A stretch of DNA of 49,128 nucleotides from Marinobacterium sp. (GTDB taxonomy: Bacteria; Pseudomonadota; Gammaproteobacteria; Pseudomonadales; Balneatricaceae), in contig JAOXSF010000193.1 in the NCBI GenBank assembly GCA_025800125.1, positions 1-49,128 on the forward strand, given 5' to 3'. The notes below the pieces were generated by a model that was given only the letters and a program-made list of their open reading frames with translations, was not told the origin of the DNA and made no database searches. Shown here piece by piece: positions 8,768 through 17,481 of the stretch. The position numbers were made by a program, and so were the translations under genes. Positions within the stretch are counted from its first letter, which is position 1. Every line of letters begins with the position of its first letter.

Positions 8768-9780
8768 ACAGCTTCGCGACACTTCTGGTTACATGGCTTA
8801 CTGCTTTGTGTCTCTCAACAAGTCTGCAGGCAGCCGTACTGTCTCAGGCTGCATCTGTCAAACACAGCGACTCTGAGAACCGGGCGTACACCGTTACCCG
8901 ACAGGAAGTGTCGCTATGGAATCAGACTGTCTCCTGGGTCTGGTCACAGCAACGTCAGCTTCACCGAACCCTGACTCGAGAGTTACGTGCAGTACGCGGC
9001 AAAGATAAAGCTGGCTGGACGTTAGTGTTGACGAGCTTTCTCTATGGCATTTTTCACGCTGCCGGGCCGGGTCACGGTAAAGCCGTACTGACAACTTATC
9101 TACTAACCCACCGCAGCCAGCTGAGGCGTGGTATCACCATGGGCATTACTGCGGCCATGCTGCAAGGACTGACAGCGTTGCTACTGGTATCAGGTCTGAT
9201 TGGCCTGGCAGGCTGGCTACCACGGGAAACCGACACCGCATCGTTGTGGACGACACGAACCAGTTTTGTGTTACTGGCACTAGCCGGGTTTTATATACTG
9301 GTACGCGCATTGGGAGCGCTGATACGTAACGTTAATGCGTTGTCACGCAACCGTTATAACGATGATCATAATACGCTACAAACTGGCTGTGGTTGTTACC
9401 ACCTGCACGACCATCATGTCCATATAGAAACAGCTGCGACAGACAGCCGATACGCAGCAGCGGGCGTCGTGCTGGCGATTGGCCTGCGTCCATGCAGCGG
9501 TGCTGTACTGATGCTGATTCTGGCTTCAGTAATAGACGTGATGTGGTACGGCACAGCGGCAGTAATCGCCATGTCTGTCGGAACTGCAATCACTGTTGTC
9601 AGTCTGGCTATACTGGCCACAAAAGCACGAACCTGGGTAACAACACTGACACAACACACATCACCACTATGGCTTCTCGCGGCCCTCAGTGCAGGTGCAC
9701 TGGGTGGTACACTGATATTACTGCTGGCACTCTCGCTACTGTATACATCACTAAAAATACCGCCGATACTGGGCGTATAA
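8758..9780 (+). CDS. NicO-family nickel/cobalt transporter
   Basis: A 340-residue inner-membrane protein of the NicO/RcnA superfamily, which moves Ni(II)/Co(II) across the membrane, usually outward in RcnA. An N-terminal signal-like segment (residues 1-25) is followed by GIFHAAGPGHGKAVLTTYLL, the conserved first-helix motif with metal-liganding His. A His-rich cytoplasmic loop (YHLHDHHVHIE, about residues 214-224) comes next, then the second signature LAIGLRPCSGAVLMLILA. Six or more membrane helices are visible. It is translationally coupled to the DUF1007 gene. Direction of transport and metal are inferred from the family. Confidence 0.87.
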   Translation: MRMNSFATLLVTWLTALCLSTSLQAAVLSQAASVKHSDSENRAYTVTRQEVSLWNQTVSWVWSQQRQLHRTLTRELRAVRGKDKAGWTLVLTSFLYGIFHAAGPGHGKAVLTTYLLTHRSQLRRGITMGITAAMLQGLTALLLVSGLIGLAGWLPRETDTASLWTTRTSFVLLALAGFYILVRALGALIRNVNALSRNRYNDDHNTLQTGCGCYHLHDHHVHIETAATDSRYAAAGVVLAIGLRPCSGAVLMLILASVIDVMWYGTAAVIAMSVGTAITVVSLAILATKARTWVTTLTQHTSPLWLLAALSAGALGGTLILLLALSLLYTSLKIPPILGV

Positions 9781-10388
9781 GTCAGTGACACTCAATAGTG
9801 CTTTATCACCTGATTAAAAAGATAGTTATGCCATAGCATTTATGTAGATAGAGCACGGATTCCTCTTAAAAACCCGTGACAGATCTGATTTGTATATCTT
9901 TAAAACAGCCAACGATATAGATTTATCGAATTTTCTGCAACATGATTCAGAATTAACTATATACCATGACCACCTCAACATGGCGTAATATATTGTAATA
10001 CACTTACCTTTTATAGACTGATAACCTTCTCTCACATTAACCATATAAACAAGAACAACCATATATCAAAACCCAGAAACGAAGACCATTCCATAAAAAA
10101 GATCATATTAAAAAAACAAAGTTAATATAAATAGATCATAATACCACCTACACTCACACCATAATCGTTATTATTACTATATAACAACTGCATCATATCT
10201 AATTTAAAGAGCCACCATAACATTAACAGCCTGAAAAAGGGGGAAAGGCAATGCTATCAAGAGTCTGGCAAACACTGATGCACTCAAACCTTTTATTAAC
10301 GTACCTGTACCTGGTAAAATGGGAAGTATTCTCTCAACGCTGATACCGGGTGAAGAGGATACTTATAAACAGGCCCTGTATGCCCTTT

Positions 10389-10424
10389 ATTGCAAGCAAA
10401 GGCAAAATTGCAAGCAAAGGCAAA
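10389..10424. repeat. 18-bp tandem duplication
   Basis: The unit attgcaagcaaaggcaaa occurs twice head-to-tail at 10389-10406 and 10407-10424, followed by the partial palindrome aaaggcaaagccttt (10415-10429). It may be slippage in a decayed gene; no function is evident. Confidence 0.8.
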
Positions 10425-10499
10425 GCCTTTCATGCAGATAACAGGGCTACCACCCTTACAGACCCTGTGCTGCACAAGCTTTCGAAGGCGCGAGCAGCA

Positions 10500-10525
10500 G
10501 GGTGGCCAAAGATTTATTGCCACCC
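10500..10525 (-). repeat. Hairpin downstream of the YcaO gene
   Basis: GGGTGGC (10500-10506) pairs with GCCACCC (10519-10525) across a 12-base loop, 33 bases beyond the YcaO stop. There is no adjacent U-tract, so it might stabilise the 3' end of the operon transcript rather than terminate it. Confidence 0.45.
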
Positions 10526-10558
10526 CTCATACCAGATCAGCAGTAACCAGCTGGCTCC

Positions 10559-12694
10559 TTATAAGAATAATGGCACAGCGTTCAGTTCTGTTTCTGTTCT
10601 GGGCCTTGCCAACCAGCCCATCTGTACCGGTACATCATATAACCGCCCCTCACCTAATCGGGGCCAGAAGTGACGCAGACCAGGCACAATCACCTGCATT
10701 ACCGGCAACCCGATATCCGGGCGTGTCTTATCTACGACCAGCAACTCCATACCTGCCGAATCAATACGCTGCGCCATCCGCAAAATCACCTCTTTCAGCG
10801 AACCACCTTGTATCGGATTGTAGACTGCGGCATCAACATGCTCATGTACGAACAGAAAATCAGCTGATGTCAAAGCGTCATGGTCCCAGGGGTTAGGTGC
10901 TTTACCGGTCAGATCATGTAACTGATTGAGCTCAGTCAGCGCCCGCTCAATGGCCAGTGGCCAGTCAAAATGACAACCAAACCCGATCGCAAAGCGGCCC
11001 GTGTCCGGATTCTGCGCTAACGCAGCACAGACCGGGATCTGTAGATCTGTGGTCAGATCCAGTAACCACAAATTCCAACCCTGTATCTGGTACTGTTGCT
11101 GGCTCTGCTGTACAAAAGCTGCAGCCTGATAGGCGGCCGGTACAGCAGGCCGCCTTAGCTGGTTATACCACCAGATCGCTACCGCATCACGCTCGACCAG
11201 CTCAAGAAACCCCTGAATAATTGCTTCTTCGCGACAATTACCAGCGGCAACACCGTTCGGGTTGTGAATACCATAGTCACCGCCACTGCTATCCGGTGCG
11301 TCGGCATAACAGTAATTCAGCGGTACCCAGCGCATAGACTGGCTCAACAGGTGCCAGGCAGGTGTCCAGTCAATCAGTGTGCGTTTACTGAATGGCTCAG
11401 GCACCTGACGACGACGATCGTCACTGAGATTGTTGATCACTCCCCGCTGCGAAAACTGCAGCTCACTGAAGTTTTGCAACTTATTGAAATCAATCGCAGT
11501 ACCCTTGAAATCCTGCATACAACCTGACTGGCGATACTCATCACCCTGATAAACACCACTGTAACGCTCCAGTGTTTCACACAGTGCACTGGCACGCGCC
11601 TGACTGATAGTACGGCCTTTACCCGAGCAGAGGCGATCAAAGCGAAAATCAGCCACCATCTTCTGCGGTGTCACCAGATAACCTGCTGCAAATACCGGAC
11701 GATCCTCTCGATGCCGTCCTGGCATTGTATGCAGATAGCAGATAGGACCACTGAGCGGGCTGATCAGATGCTGATAGCGCTGCCAGGTTTCTTCGGGGGA
11801 CACTACACGGTAGCCCCCTTCATAAACTTCCAGTGGCCGCTCCGATAACATTGGGCATTGCTGAGCCTGCCGAATCATAAACTGTGGATCACCACATACT
11901 GAACATTGTGGTCGGCGGGTGACGGAGTGTTGTCGTACCTGATAATTACTCAGATCAAACTCGATAATTTTATCGACTTCCAACGAGGTATCTGCAGCAA
12001 AGAAACGCGCCAACCAGTCACCAGCAAGGCCCCAGGCAATCTCAGGTGCTTCAGCCTGTAACGGCGGCAATATCTGATCATCGCTGATTTCGCGTTGCAA
12101 GGCTGCTTCAACCGGCCGATTCTGACGTATCCAGTATTGCAAACAGACTGGACAGACGCCCCGCTCACCACCAGTCAATGGCCCAACCAGTATCTGCTTA
12201 CCCACAGCTTTTACCGGCAGATAAGTGCAGTCGCTAATCAGCCGTTCAGGAGTTATCTGCAGATAATCATCTACTATCAGCACACGTGACTGCGCTCTAT
12301 CATCTATGTAGACGTGCTGGTTCGCCAGTGCTTGTTCCAGCATACCCGAACCATACTCCGAACAGACATCAATACTGACCTCATGTCTGTTCTGCAATTG
12401 ATCGGAGGAAAATATATCTTCCTCTACCAGAAATTCTTCTGCAATAAGGTGATCAATCAGCATTTCACACTGAAATATATCCATATGCTGACCGCACTCC
12501 TCTGCCAGATCAGAGCGCGGCCTCTTGCAGCCTAATTTATTTATAATGAATGCAAGCTTTTCATCCGTTATAGCTTTTTTATTTTTTTCGCCAACAAAAA
12601 AAACTGAATTTCTTGAAAGGGAAGCTTTTTTAAAGACAGGGTTAATTGAAAGAAGGGAATCTTTTAGGCCTTTAAATGGATTAAATTCAGTCAT
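10559..12694 (-). CDS. TOMM cyclodehydratase, fused E1-like and YcaO domains
   Basis: ATP-dependent cyclodehydratase expected to turn Cys, Ser or Thr of a precursor peptide into thiazolines or oxazolines. The first ~290 of 711 residues match the SagC-like E1/C-protein, with two CxxC pairs (C181/C184 in GVCPVCLQYW, C264/C267 in PQCSVCGDP) able to bind zinc. The rest is YcaO: GKGRTISQARASALCETLER (358-377) and NPNGVAAGNCREEAIIQGF (478-496) with LELVERDA carry the ATP/Mg-binding residues. The C-terminus ends AVPLFL rather than the Pro-rich tail of some stand-alone D proteins. It is the last gene of the minus-strand operon, separated from the precursors by a terminator-like hairpin. No azoline dehydrogenase gene is present, so the product may stay as azolines (inference). 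Confidence 0.9.
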   Translation of the reverse strand: MTEFNPFKGLKDSLLSINPVFKKASLSRNSVFFVGEKNKKAITDEKLAFIINKLGCKRPRSDLAEECGQHMDIFQCEMLIDHLIAEEFLVEEDIFSSDQLQNRHEVSIDVCSEYGSGMLEQALANQHVYIDDRAQSRVLIVDDYLQITPERLISDCTYLPVKAVGKQILVGPLTGGERGVCPVCLQYWIRQNRPVEAALQREISDDQILPPLQAEAPEIAWGLAGDWLARFFAADTSLEVDKIIEFDLSNYQVRQHSVTRRPQCSVCGDPQFMIRQAQQCPMLSERPLEVYEGGYRVVSPEETWQRYQHLISPLSGPICYLHTMPGRHREDRPVFAAGYLVTPQKMVADFRFDRLCSGKGRTISQARASALCETLERYSGVYQGDEYRQSGCMQDFKGTAIDFNKLQNFSELQFSQRGVINNLSDDRRRQVPEPFSKRTLIDWTPAWHLLSQSMRWVPLNYCYADAPDSSGGDYGIHNPNGVAAGNCREEAIIQGFLELVERDAVAIWWYNQLRRPAVPAAYQAAAFVQQSQQQYQIQGWNLWLLDLTTDLQIPVCAALAQNPDTGRFAIGFGCHFDWPLAIERALTELNQLHDLTGKAPNPWDHDALTSADFLFVHEHVDAAVYNPIQGGSLKEVILRMAQRIDSAGMELLVVDKTRPDIGLPVMQVIVPGLRHFWPRLGEGRLYDVPVQMGWLARPRTETELNAVPLFL

Positions 12695-12711
12695 AACAGC
12701 ACTTTCGCATT

Positions 12712-12744
12712 AAAAACAAAGCGAGTAGCCATATGACTACTCGC
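12712..12744 (-). terminator. Intrinsic terminator/attenuator between precursors and YcaO
   Basis: Read on the minus strand, GCGAGTAG (12744-12737) and CTACTCGC (12728-12721) form a perfect 8-bp stem with an 8-base loop, followed directly by TTTGTTTTT (12720-12712). It lies 15 bases after the stop of the nearer precursor gene and just before the YcaO start. Partial termination here would give much more precursor mRNA than enzyme mRNA, a usual arrangement in RiPP operons. Confidence 0.85.
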
Positions 12745-12759
12745 CTATAATTTTATTTA

Positions 12760-13173
12760 TTAACAGCAAGTAAACAGATAAGTTGGGCCTGAATCATTAT
12801 ACGCAGCAAGTGCCAATGGTTCGGACCCAGCGTATTTTCCATCAGGCTTTTTAGGCCAACCAAATTCAACTCGGTTTTTAGCAAGGTTTTTCCAGTGACC
12901 AGGTGCATTACCTTTACCAGAAACCCACTTGCTGGCTTTTTTCTTCTTACTACCCTCACTCATATCTTCTACGCGAAGATCAACGTTCCATGGAGAGTTG
13001 TAAGCAAATTTTTCCTGAAGGAAACGAATAGGGTCAGCCATGAACTCTGCCCGCATGGTTGAGTCATCACCATTTTCGTACTCATCAGACCATACCAGTG
13101 CTATCGCTCGCAGATAAACTTCCTGAAACTCAAGGATAGACTCGTAGGATGGTATAGCGTTATCGTAAGCCAT
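12760..13173 (-). CDS. TOMM precursor protein with C-terminal Cys-Cys tail
   Basis: A 137-residue putative RiPP substrate. Residues 10-75 resemble the nitrile-hydratase-alpha-like leader (helical FQEVYLRAIALVWSDEYE, then AEFMADPIRFLQEKFAYNSP and VDLRVEDMSEG). A Lys-rich linker follows (76-99, KKKKASK), then a segment shared with the neighbouring paralogue (NRVEFGWPKKP ... ALAAYN). The last 11 residues, DSGPTYLFTCC, hold the only cysteines (136, 137) plus S128, T131 and T135. They are the likely modified core. This fits the paired BMA_0021/BMA_0022-type TOMM precursors as I recall that family. A strong ribosome site (AAGGAAG) precedes the ATG. It could alternatively be a structural nitrile-hydratase-like protein, but it lacks the CxxCSC metal motif. 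Confidence 0.8.
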   Translation of the reverse strand: MAYDNAIPSYESILEFQEVYLRAIALVWSDEYENGDDSTMRAEFMADPIRFLQEKFAYNSPWNVDLRVEDMSEGSKKKKASKWVSGKGNAPGHWKNLAKNRVEFGWPKKPDGKYAGSEPLALAAYNDSGPTYLFTCC

Positions 13174-13184
13174 GATCAGCTTCC

Positions 13185-13541
13185 TTACTTGGAGAAAAAG
13201 TTCAAACGTTCAAGGTTATACGCAGCCAACGCTTCAGCTGCCTCTTCCGGGTTTTCAGGCTTCGGTGGCAACATCATTACCAATCTGTTATTTTCACCAG
13301 ACCAGCCACCTGTCAGCTCTGGTGTCCATGAGTTATCCGCATCCCATGTACTGAACTCAAATCCGAAAGGAAACTTATAACCAAAAGTCGATTCCATCGC
13401 CTTGGCAGGATCCTTCATGAACTCCTTCTGGAATTTTTTGTTCCGCCAACCCAGGCCAACAGAGCGAACAATAACAGCACGAAGATTAATGAAATCCTGA
13501 TACGTTGAAGTCGGACCCTTAACCTTTGATGTGTCTGACAT
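13185..13541 (-). CDS. Second TOMM precursor paralogue without cysteine
   Basis: A 118-residue paralogue of the next gene. Shared blocks are the helix before W (NLRAVIVRSVGLGWRNKKF), KEFMKDPAKAMESTFGYKFPF, and NRLVMMLPPKP ... ALAAYN. After AAYN the tail is only LERLNFFSK. The protein has no cysteine, and Ser117 is the sole heterocyclisable residue in the tail, so it may be a leader-like partner of the first precursor rather than a substrate, or give a different product. The ATG has a strong AAGGAG site; 11 bases separate it from the next gene. Tandem pairs of this type are known for the BMA_0021/0022 TOMM group (recollection). Confidence 0.78.
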   Translation of the reverse strand: MSDTSKVKGPTSTYQDFINLRAVIVRSVGLGWRNKKFQKEFMKDPAKAMESTFGYKFPFGFEFSTWDADNSWTPELTGGWSGENNRLVMMLPPKPENPEEAAEALAAYNLERLNFFSK

Positions 13542-13592
13542 GACAGATCTCCTTGATCTAAACTTTAAGGTACAGATAAAACCGGATAGCCA

Positions 13593-16500
13593 CTAACTTG
13601 AAAGCTCCAAGAAGCCATCAGGTAATCTGAAGGACGAATGCGCTATATTATATACAGGGTGATTCATCGCTGACATTACACCAGCCACATCAGATATTAC
13701 ACCACCGTCACCCACTGAATCTTTAGCCGCCTTTACATAGTTAAACTTTCGAGTCAATTCCCCAAGGTAATACTTTTCTCCTGTTCTCTTGGCATAATCC
13801 ATACACTGCTCAAGACAACTTATAGCCTCTTCAATCTGACCATTTTCATAGTAAATATCGGCTAGCAACGAATCGAATTGCGACATTCCTAACTGACACC
13901 CCATCTGCCTTAAGGAAGCTAATATACCGGACAGGGTTGCTTCGTCAGAGGTGGCCCACGCATGCTGAACTGTTGCATAGCCCATATATGCAGGTAAGTC
14001 GTACTCTTGGGCCAATTCAAGTAAAGCCTTACTTGCCTGAAGTGCTTCCGGCTTTACACCTGCAATGTGGCACAAGATACCCCTGTACATTAAAGCGATA
14101 CCAAATGACGGAACATGTTTGAGCTTCCGGGCCCATTGCAAAGCCTCCATGCTGGTAACAATGGAACGCTGATAAGAGCCTGTCAGCCAGAACATTGTTG
14201 CTAGCTGAGATAAACTCCAGACTTTAGTATCCAGCCCACTCGGCGTAAGCTGCGCGCGATGTGCTTCGGGCTCATAAATCTCCAGGGCCTGCTGAAAACA
14301 ACTCTGAGCATATTCAAACTCACCATCAATAAAAGCAGCCTGCCCCCTCAATCCAAGCGCATTACAATATAAAACTTCTGAATTATTCTGCGCTTCATCA
14401 ACCAGCTGGCTTGCCAATCGAGCAGTTGTCTTTCTTTCACCAGCAACATGATAATAAATGGCCAACGACCAGATACTGGCATAATGATCATCATTTGCAA
14501 CTGAATCCAGTTTGTCAAGCAGTGCCAGAGAATACTCAGCAGAGGCTCTTACACCTTCGTCAGCCCACCCGGCTTTAAGCATACGACTCTGGGTAAGAAT
14601 ATCATTAAGTGCTAACTCAGCCTGTAGTTTCCGGGTATCTGGTAACTCTACAGCCCATTTCATAGCTTGCGTTGCCAGTATTTCAGCATCTTCATTTGCC
14701 GCCATTGACAACGCTTGCTGTGCGGCACTGATACCATGATGAACCGCTGGCATATACTCTTCCGCCGCAGCGTAGTGCAGTGCAAGTTGCTGATGCTCAT
14801 TTTCAAACGCTCGACTTTGCGACAGCGCTGATGCAATTGCCGCGTGAGTTTCCAGCTTTTCAGCACGAGTCATGGATTGCTGAATAACATCGTGAATCAT
14901 CATATGACGAAAACAGTACACCTCTGTACTGCTATCGCTCATGGGCACCACCAACCGTTCTGCCACCATCTGCTGCAATTGCAGCTCAATATCCGCAAAT
15001 GCCATGCTTGAAGCCGTTGCAAGCAGAGCCAGCGAAAACGTTCGCCCTACGCAAGACGCCAGTTTTATCGTTCGGGCACTTGCACCCAGGCTTTTCAATT
15101 TCCTCCCCAGAATTTCTTTAAAGGTAAAAGGTATATTTTCAGGCGATTCTTCATGGGTGACAAAGTAATCAACCATCTCCTCAACATAGATAGGAACACC
15201 ATCTGAAGTACTGACAATTTTATCTGTCAGCTGCTCACTAACATTATCATTACCGACACGCCCACAGATCAGTTCATGTATATCATCACGGGATAGTGGC
15301 CCCAGGAATAGCATTTCATAGAGCCCACTTGAAACGGGCTCTCTTATTTTTTCACGACTATTGGCGACCAGTGTTATATTATCCAGTCCGGAAGTGAGGA
15401 TATGCCGTATAAACTCAAGGGTTGTTGGGTCGGCCCAGTGAATATCTTCAACTACAATCAGAATTCGACTGGCCGAGCTGATACTTCTCAACCAGGCTTC
15501 TACCGAGTTTATAATCAACATACGCTGCTGCAGTGCAGAGTACTGTGGTAGTTCTGGCATAATAGACAGAGAAATCCCTGCCCAGCTGGCTATAATTGCC
15601 AGCAAATCTTCATGTTTCTCGTAGTATGTCTGGCAGAACTTTCGCAGCCGCTTTGTTGTTGCCAGATCATACTGGTTCAGTTTATTCTGGTCGAATGGGA
15701 CATCCAGATAGCCAAAAATCAACTCAAATACTGGATGCAGAGGTATATTTCTTTTTTCTTCCCAGCAGTTTATACGTAGTGTGATAACACCATTACTCGA
15801 AAGAGCAGATGAGAATTCATTTACTAATCGGCTTTTACCAATACCACTTTCACCATTAACGATAAGCATTTTCCCTGTATTTTCAGCCTGATTCTTCCAA
15901 AAGTCATAAAGTAAACCTAACTCTTCAGTTCGACCACAAAAGTCAAGCAAACCTGTGCCAGGTAAACTGTAGTCAGTCACAAAGGGTGCAGCTTTCAGTG
16001 TCGAAGAGTTAGTGACATAATCAACTGATTCAAAATTGAAGTTCAGGCGCTTTTTTTTATTTGCAGAGATAAGGTGCTCGCTTACCAGCGCACTGCCTGC
16101 AGCAGCATACTGGCATAATAGCTGAGCATTATTGATAAGAATACCTCTTGGGGCACCATCAGCACCAATAACAGCAGGGCCAATATCAATACCAGCTCTG
16201 AAACTTACATACAGGTCATTATTCTCTGGCCCATCACCAAGCAGTTGGGAAATAATATTATGTGTTGTCTGCAGTGCAGAATGGACCACATTATAACTGG
16301 ATTCAGGGTACCCAAAAGTAATCAGTACACAATTTGAAAAGTAATCCACTGCAGTGCCCGAGTAACGTGCGGCAAAATCAGCACAGCGGTTCAGATAGAG
16401 ATCCTGTATCGCGACCACATCTTCCGGGTCAGCCCTGCTTTCCCCAATAGACGCCACATCAATGCTGATGCAGAGGGCAGCAATATCTCTGCGTGTATGA

Positions 16501-17429
16501 TAAGTTTCTGGCAAGACTTCTGTTAGTGCCTGATAGCCCCGCTCAGCATCTGGTATGTCGGCCTCCTCAAGCACAGGCAAAGGAGGGAGTACTTTTGCTT
16601 TTAAGCTCTGAAGCTCATTCCATACAAGTTGTGCATTGGCCAGACGGTATTCAGTCTGTTTCTTTAATGCACGACGCAGCAGCCCTCCTACAGGATGAGA
16701 TGATATCGACAGTGGTAAAGAAATATCATGATTTATCAGCTGCTTATGCACAGCTTCAATCGTCGAGGATACACTGACAAGTGGCTTTCCAATTAAACAC
16801 TCAACAAACACTAATGCCCAGGCATAAATGTCAGAACGAACATCAGGCGCAGCCCCTCGTAACTGTTCTGGTGCAGTATAAGCAGCCGTTGCGGGTACAC
16901 TCCACTGTGTCGTTATCTGCAAGTACTCTTCAGACTGTGTATCCAGCGTACGTGCGCCTGAGCCAAAATCAAAAATTTTGACATCCAAGCCAGAATGGCC
17001 TTCTACAATCAGGATATTCGAGGGCTTTATATCTCTGTGAACAATACCTTCACTGTGAAAAAATATGATAGCGTCCAATACCTGAGACATAATGTAAATT
17101 GTAGTCTCAAACCCTAAACAGCCATGCCGGATAAGATACTGGTCTAGCGTTTCTCCAGTCAGATACTCAAGTGCTACAAAAGGAAAGCCCCCAGCGGTCT
17201 CGCCACAATCGAGAATACGAATAATTTTAGGGTGTTGCAGGTTTTTATAGAGGCTAATTTCACGACTAAACCGCTTTCTGACACCCGGACTATTATCTGA
17301 AACAACTTTCAGCGCAACACTCTGCCCAGTACTATGTTGTCTTGCTTTATATACTTGGGCAGTCCCCCCTGCTCCAATCAGATCGATTATCGAATACCCA
17401 GCAGGGTTTAAATCACTATCAAGCACCAC
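13593..17429 (-). CDS. Ser/Thr kinase - cyclase-like - AAA ATPase - TPR regulator (TOMM kinase/cyclase type)
   Basis: A 1278-residue cytoplasmic signalling protein matching the TOMM-system kinase/cyclase fusion family. Kinase domain (about 12-280): Gly loop GAGGTAQV, Lys41, HRDIKPSN with Asp133, DFG at 154-156 and APE at 186-188, so it looks active. Class III cyclase-like domain (about 315-490): the first metal Asp is present (D324), but the second position is Asn366 (YFSNCVLITFG) and the usual AARL arginine is missing (NNAQLL), so it is probably not a cyclase. NTPase domain: Walker A GESGIGKS (526-533) and Walker B ILIVVEDIHWAD. The C-terminal third is TPR-like helical repeats. It starts at a GTG in the FHA gene's operon and likely phosphorylates that FHA protein or a modification enzyme (inference). 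Confidence 0.88.
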   Translation of the reverse strand: MVLDSDLNPAGYSIIDLIGAGGTAQVYKARQHSTGQSVALKVVSDNSPGVRKRFSREISLYKNLQHPKIIRILDCGETAGGFPFVALEYLTGETLDQYLIRHGCLGFETTIYIMSQVLDAIIFFHSEGIVHRDIKPSNILIVEGHSGLDVKIFDFGSGARTLDTQSEEYLQITTQWSVPATAAYTAPEQLRGAAPDVRSDIYAWALVFVECLIGKPLVSVSSTIEAVHKQLINHDISLPLSISSHPVGGLLRRALKKQTEYRLANAQLVWNELQSLKAKVLPPLPVLEEADIPDAERGYQALTEVLPETYHTRRDIAALCISIDVASIGESRADPEDVVAIQDLYLNRCADFAARYSGTAVDYFSNCVLITFGYPESSYNVVHSALQTTHNIISQLLGDGPENNDLYVSFRAGIDIGPAVIGADGAPRGILINNAQLLCQYAAAGSALVSEHLISANKKKRLNFNFESVDYVTNSSTLKAAPFVTDYSLPGTGLLDFCGRTEELGLLYDFWKNQAENTGKMLIVNGESGIGKSRLVNEFSSALSSNGVITLRINCWEEKRNIPLHPVFELIFGYLDVPFDQNKLNQYDLATTKRLRKFCQTYYEKHEDLLAIIASWAGISLSIMPELPQYSALQQRMLIINSVEAWLRSISSASRILIVVEDIHWADPTTLEFIRHILTSGLDNITLVANSREKIREPVSSGLYEMLFLGPLSRDDIHELICGRVGNDNVSEQLTDKIVSTSDGVPIYVEEMVDYFVTHEESPENIPFTFKEILGRKLKSLGASARTIKLASCVGRTFSLALLATASSMAFADIELQLQQMVAERLVVPMSDSSTEVYCFRHMMIHDVIQQSMTRAEKLETHAAIASALSQSRAFENEHQQLALHYAAAEEYMPAVHHGISAAQQALSMAANEDAEILATQAMKWAVELPDTRKLQAELALNDILTQSRMLKAGWADEGVRASAEYSLALLDKLDSVANDDHYASIWSLAIYYHVAGERKTTARLASQLVDEAQNNSEVLYCNALGLRGQAAFIDGEFEYAQSCFQQALEIYEPEAHRAQLTPSGLDTKVWSLSQLATMFWLTGSYQRSIVTSMEALQWARKLKHVPSFGIALMYRGILCHIAGVKPEALQASKALLELAQEYDLPAYMGYATVQHAWATSDEATLSGILASLRQMGCQLGMSQFDSLLADIYYENGQIEEAISCLEQCMDYAKRTGEKYYLGELTRKFNYVKAAKDSVGDGGVISDVAGVMSAMNHPVYNIAHSSFRLPDGFLELSS

Positions 17430-17481
17430 AACAGCCTCATTTTAATATCAGATATGCTGTAATATTATTTATTATTACTGA

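Larger units (their letters stand above)
9781..10558. other. AT-rich gene-poor stretch at the edge of the TOMM region
   Basis: This is about 780 bases between nicO and the YcaO stop. The first half (9781-10230) is strongly AT-rich with many stops in every frame. The second half contains an open but startless plus-strand frame (10235-10441), an 18-bp tandem duplication (10389-10424) and inverted repeats (acaggg 10441-10446 with ccctgt 10463-10468; gggtggc 10500-10506 with gccaccc 10519-10525). No gene can be supported. The composition shift suggests an acquisition boundary. Confidence 0.6.

Noticed and set aside
10389..10424. CRISPR-like repeat
   Set aside because: Only two adjoining 18-bp copies without a spacer.
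10350..10896. Plus-strand ORFs overlapping the end of the YcaO gene
   Set aside because: Their 3' halves are antisense to the YcaO coding sequence; the non-overlapping part is treated as a repeat or decayed stretch.
12760..13541. True nitrile hydratase subunits
   Set aside because: The alpha-subunit metal motif (CxxCSC) is absent, both proteins are too short, and the context is a YcaO operon.
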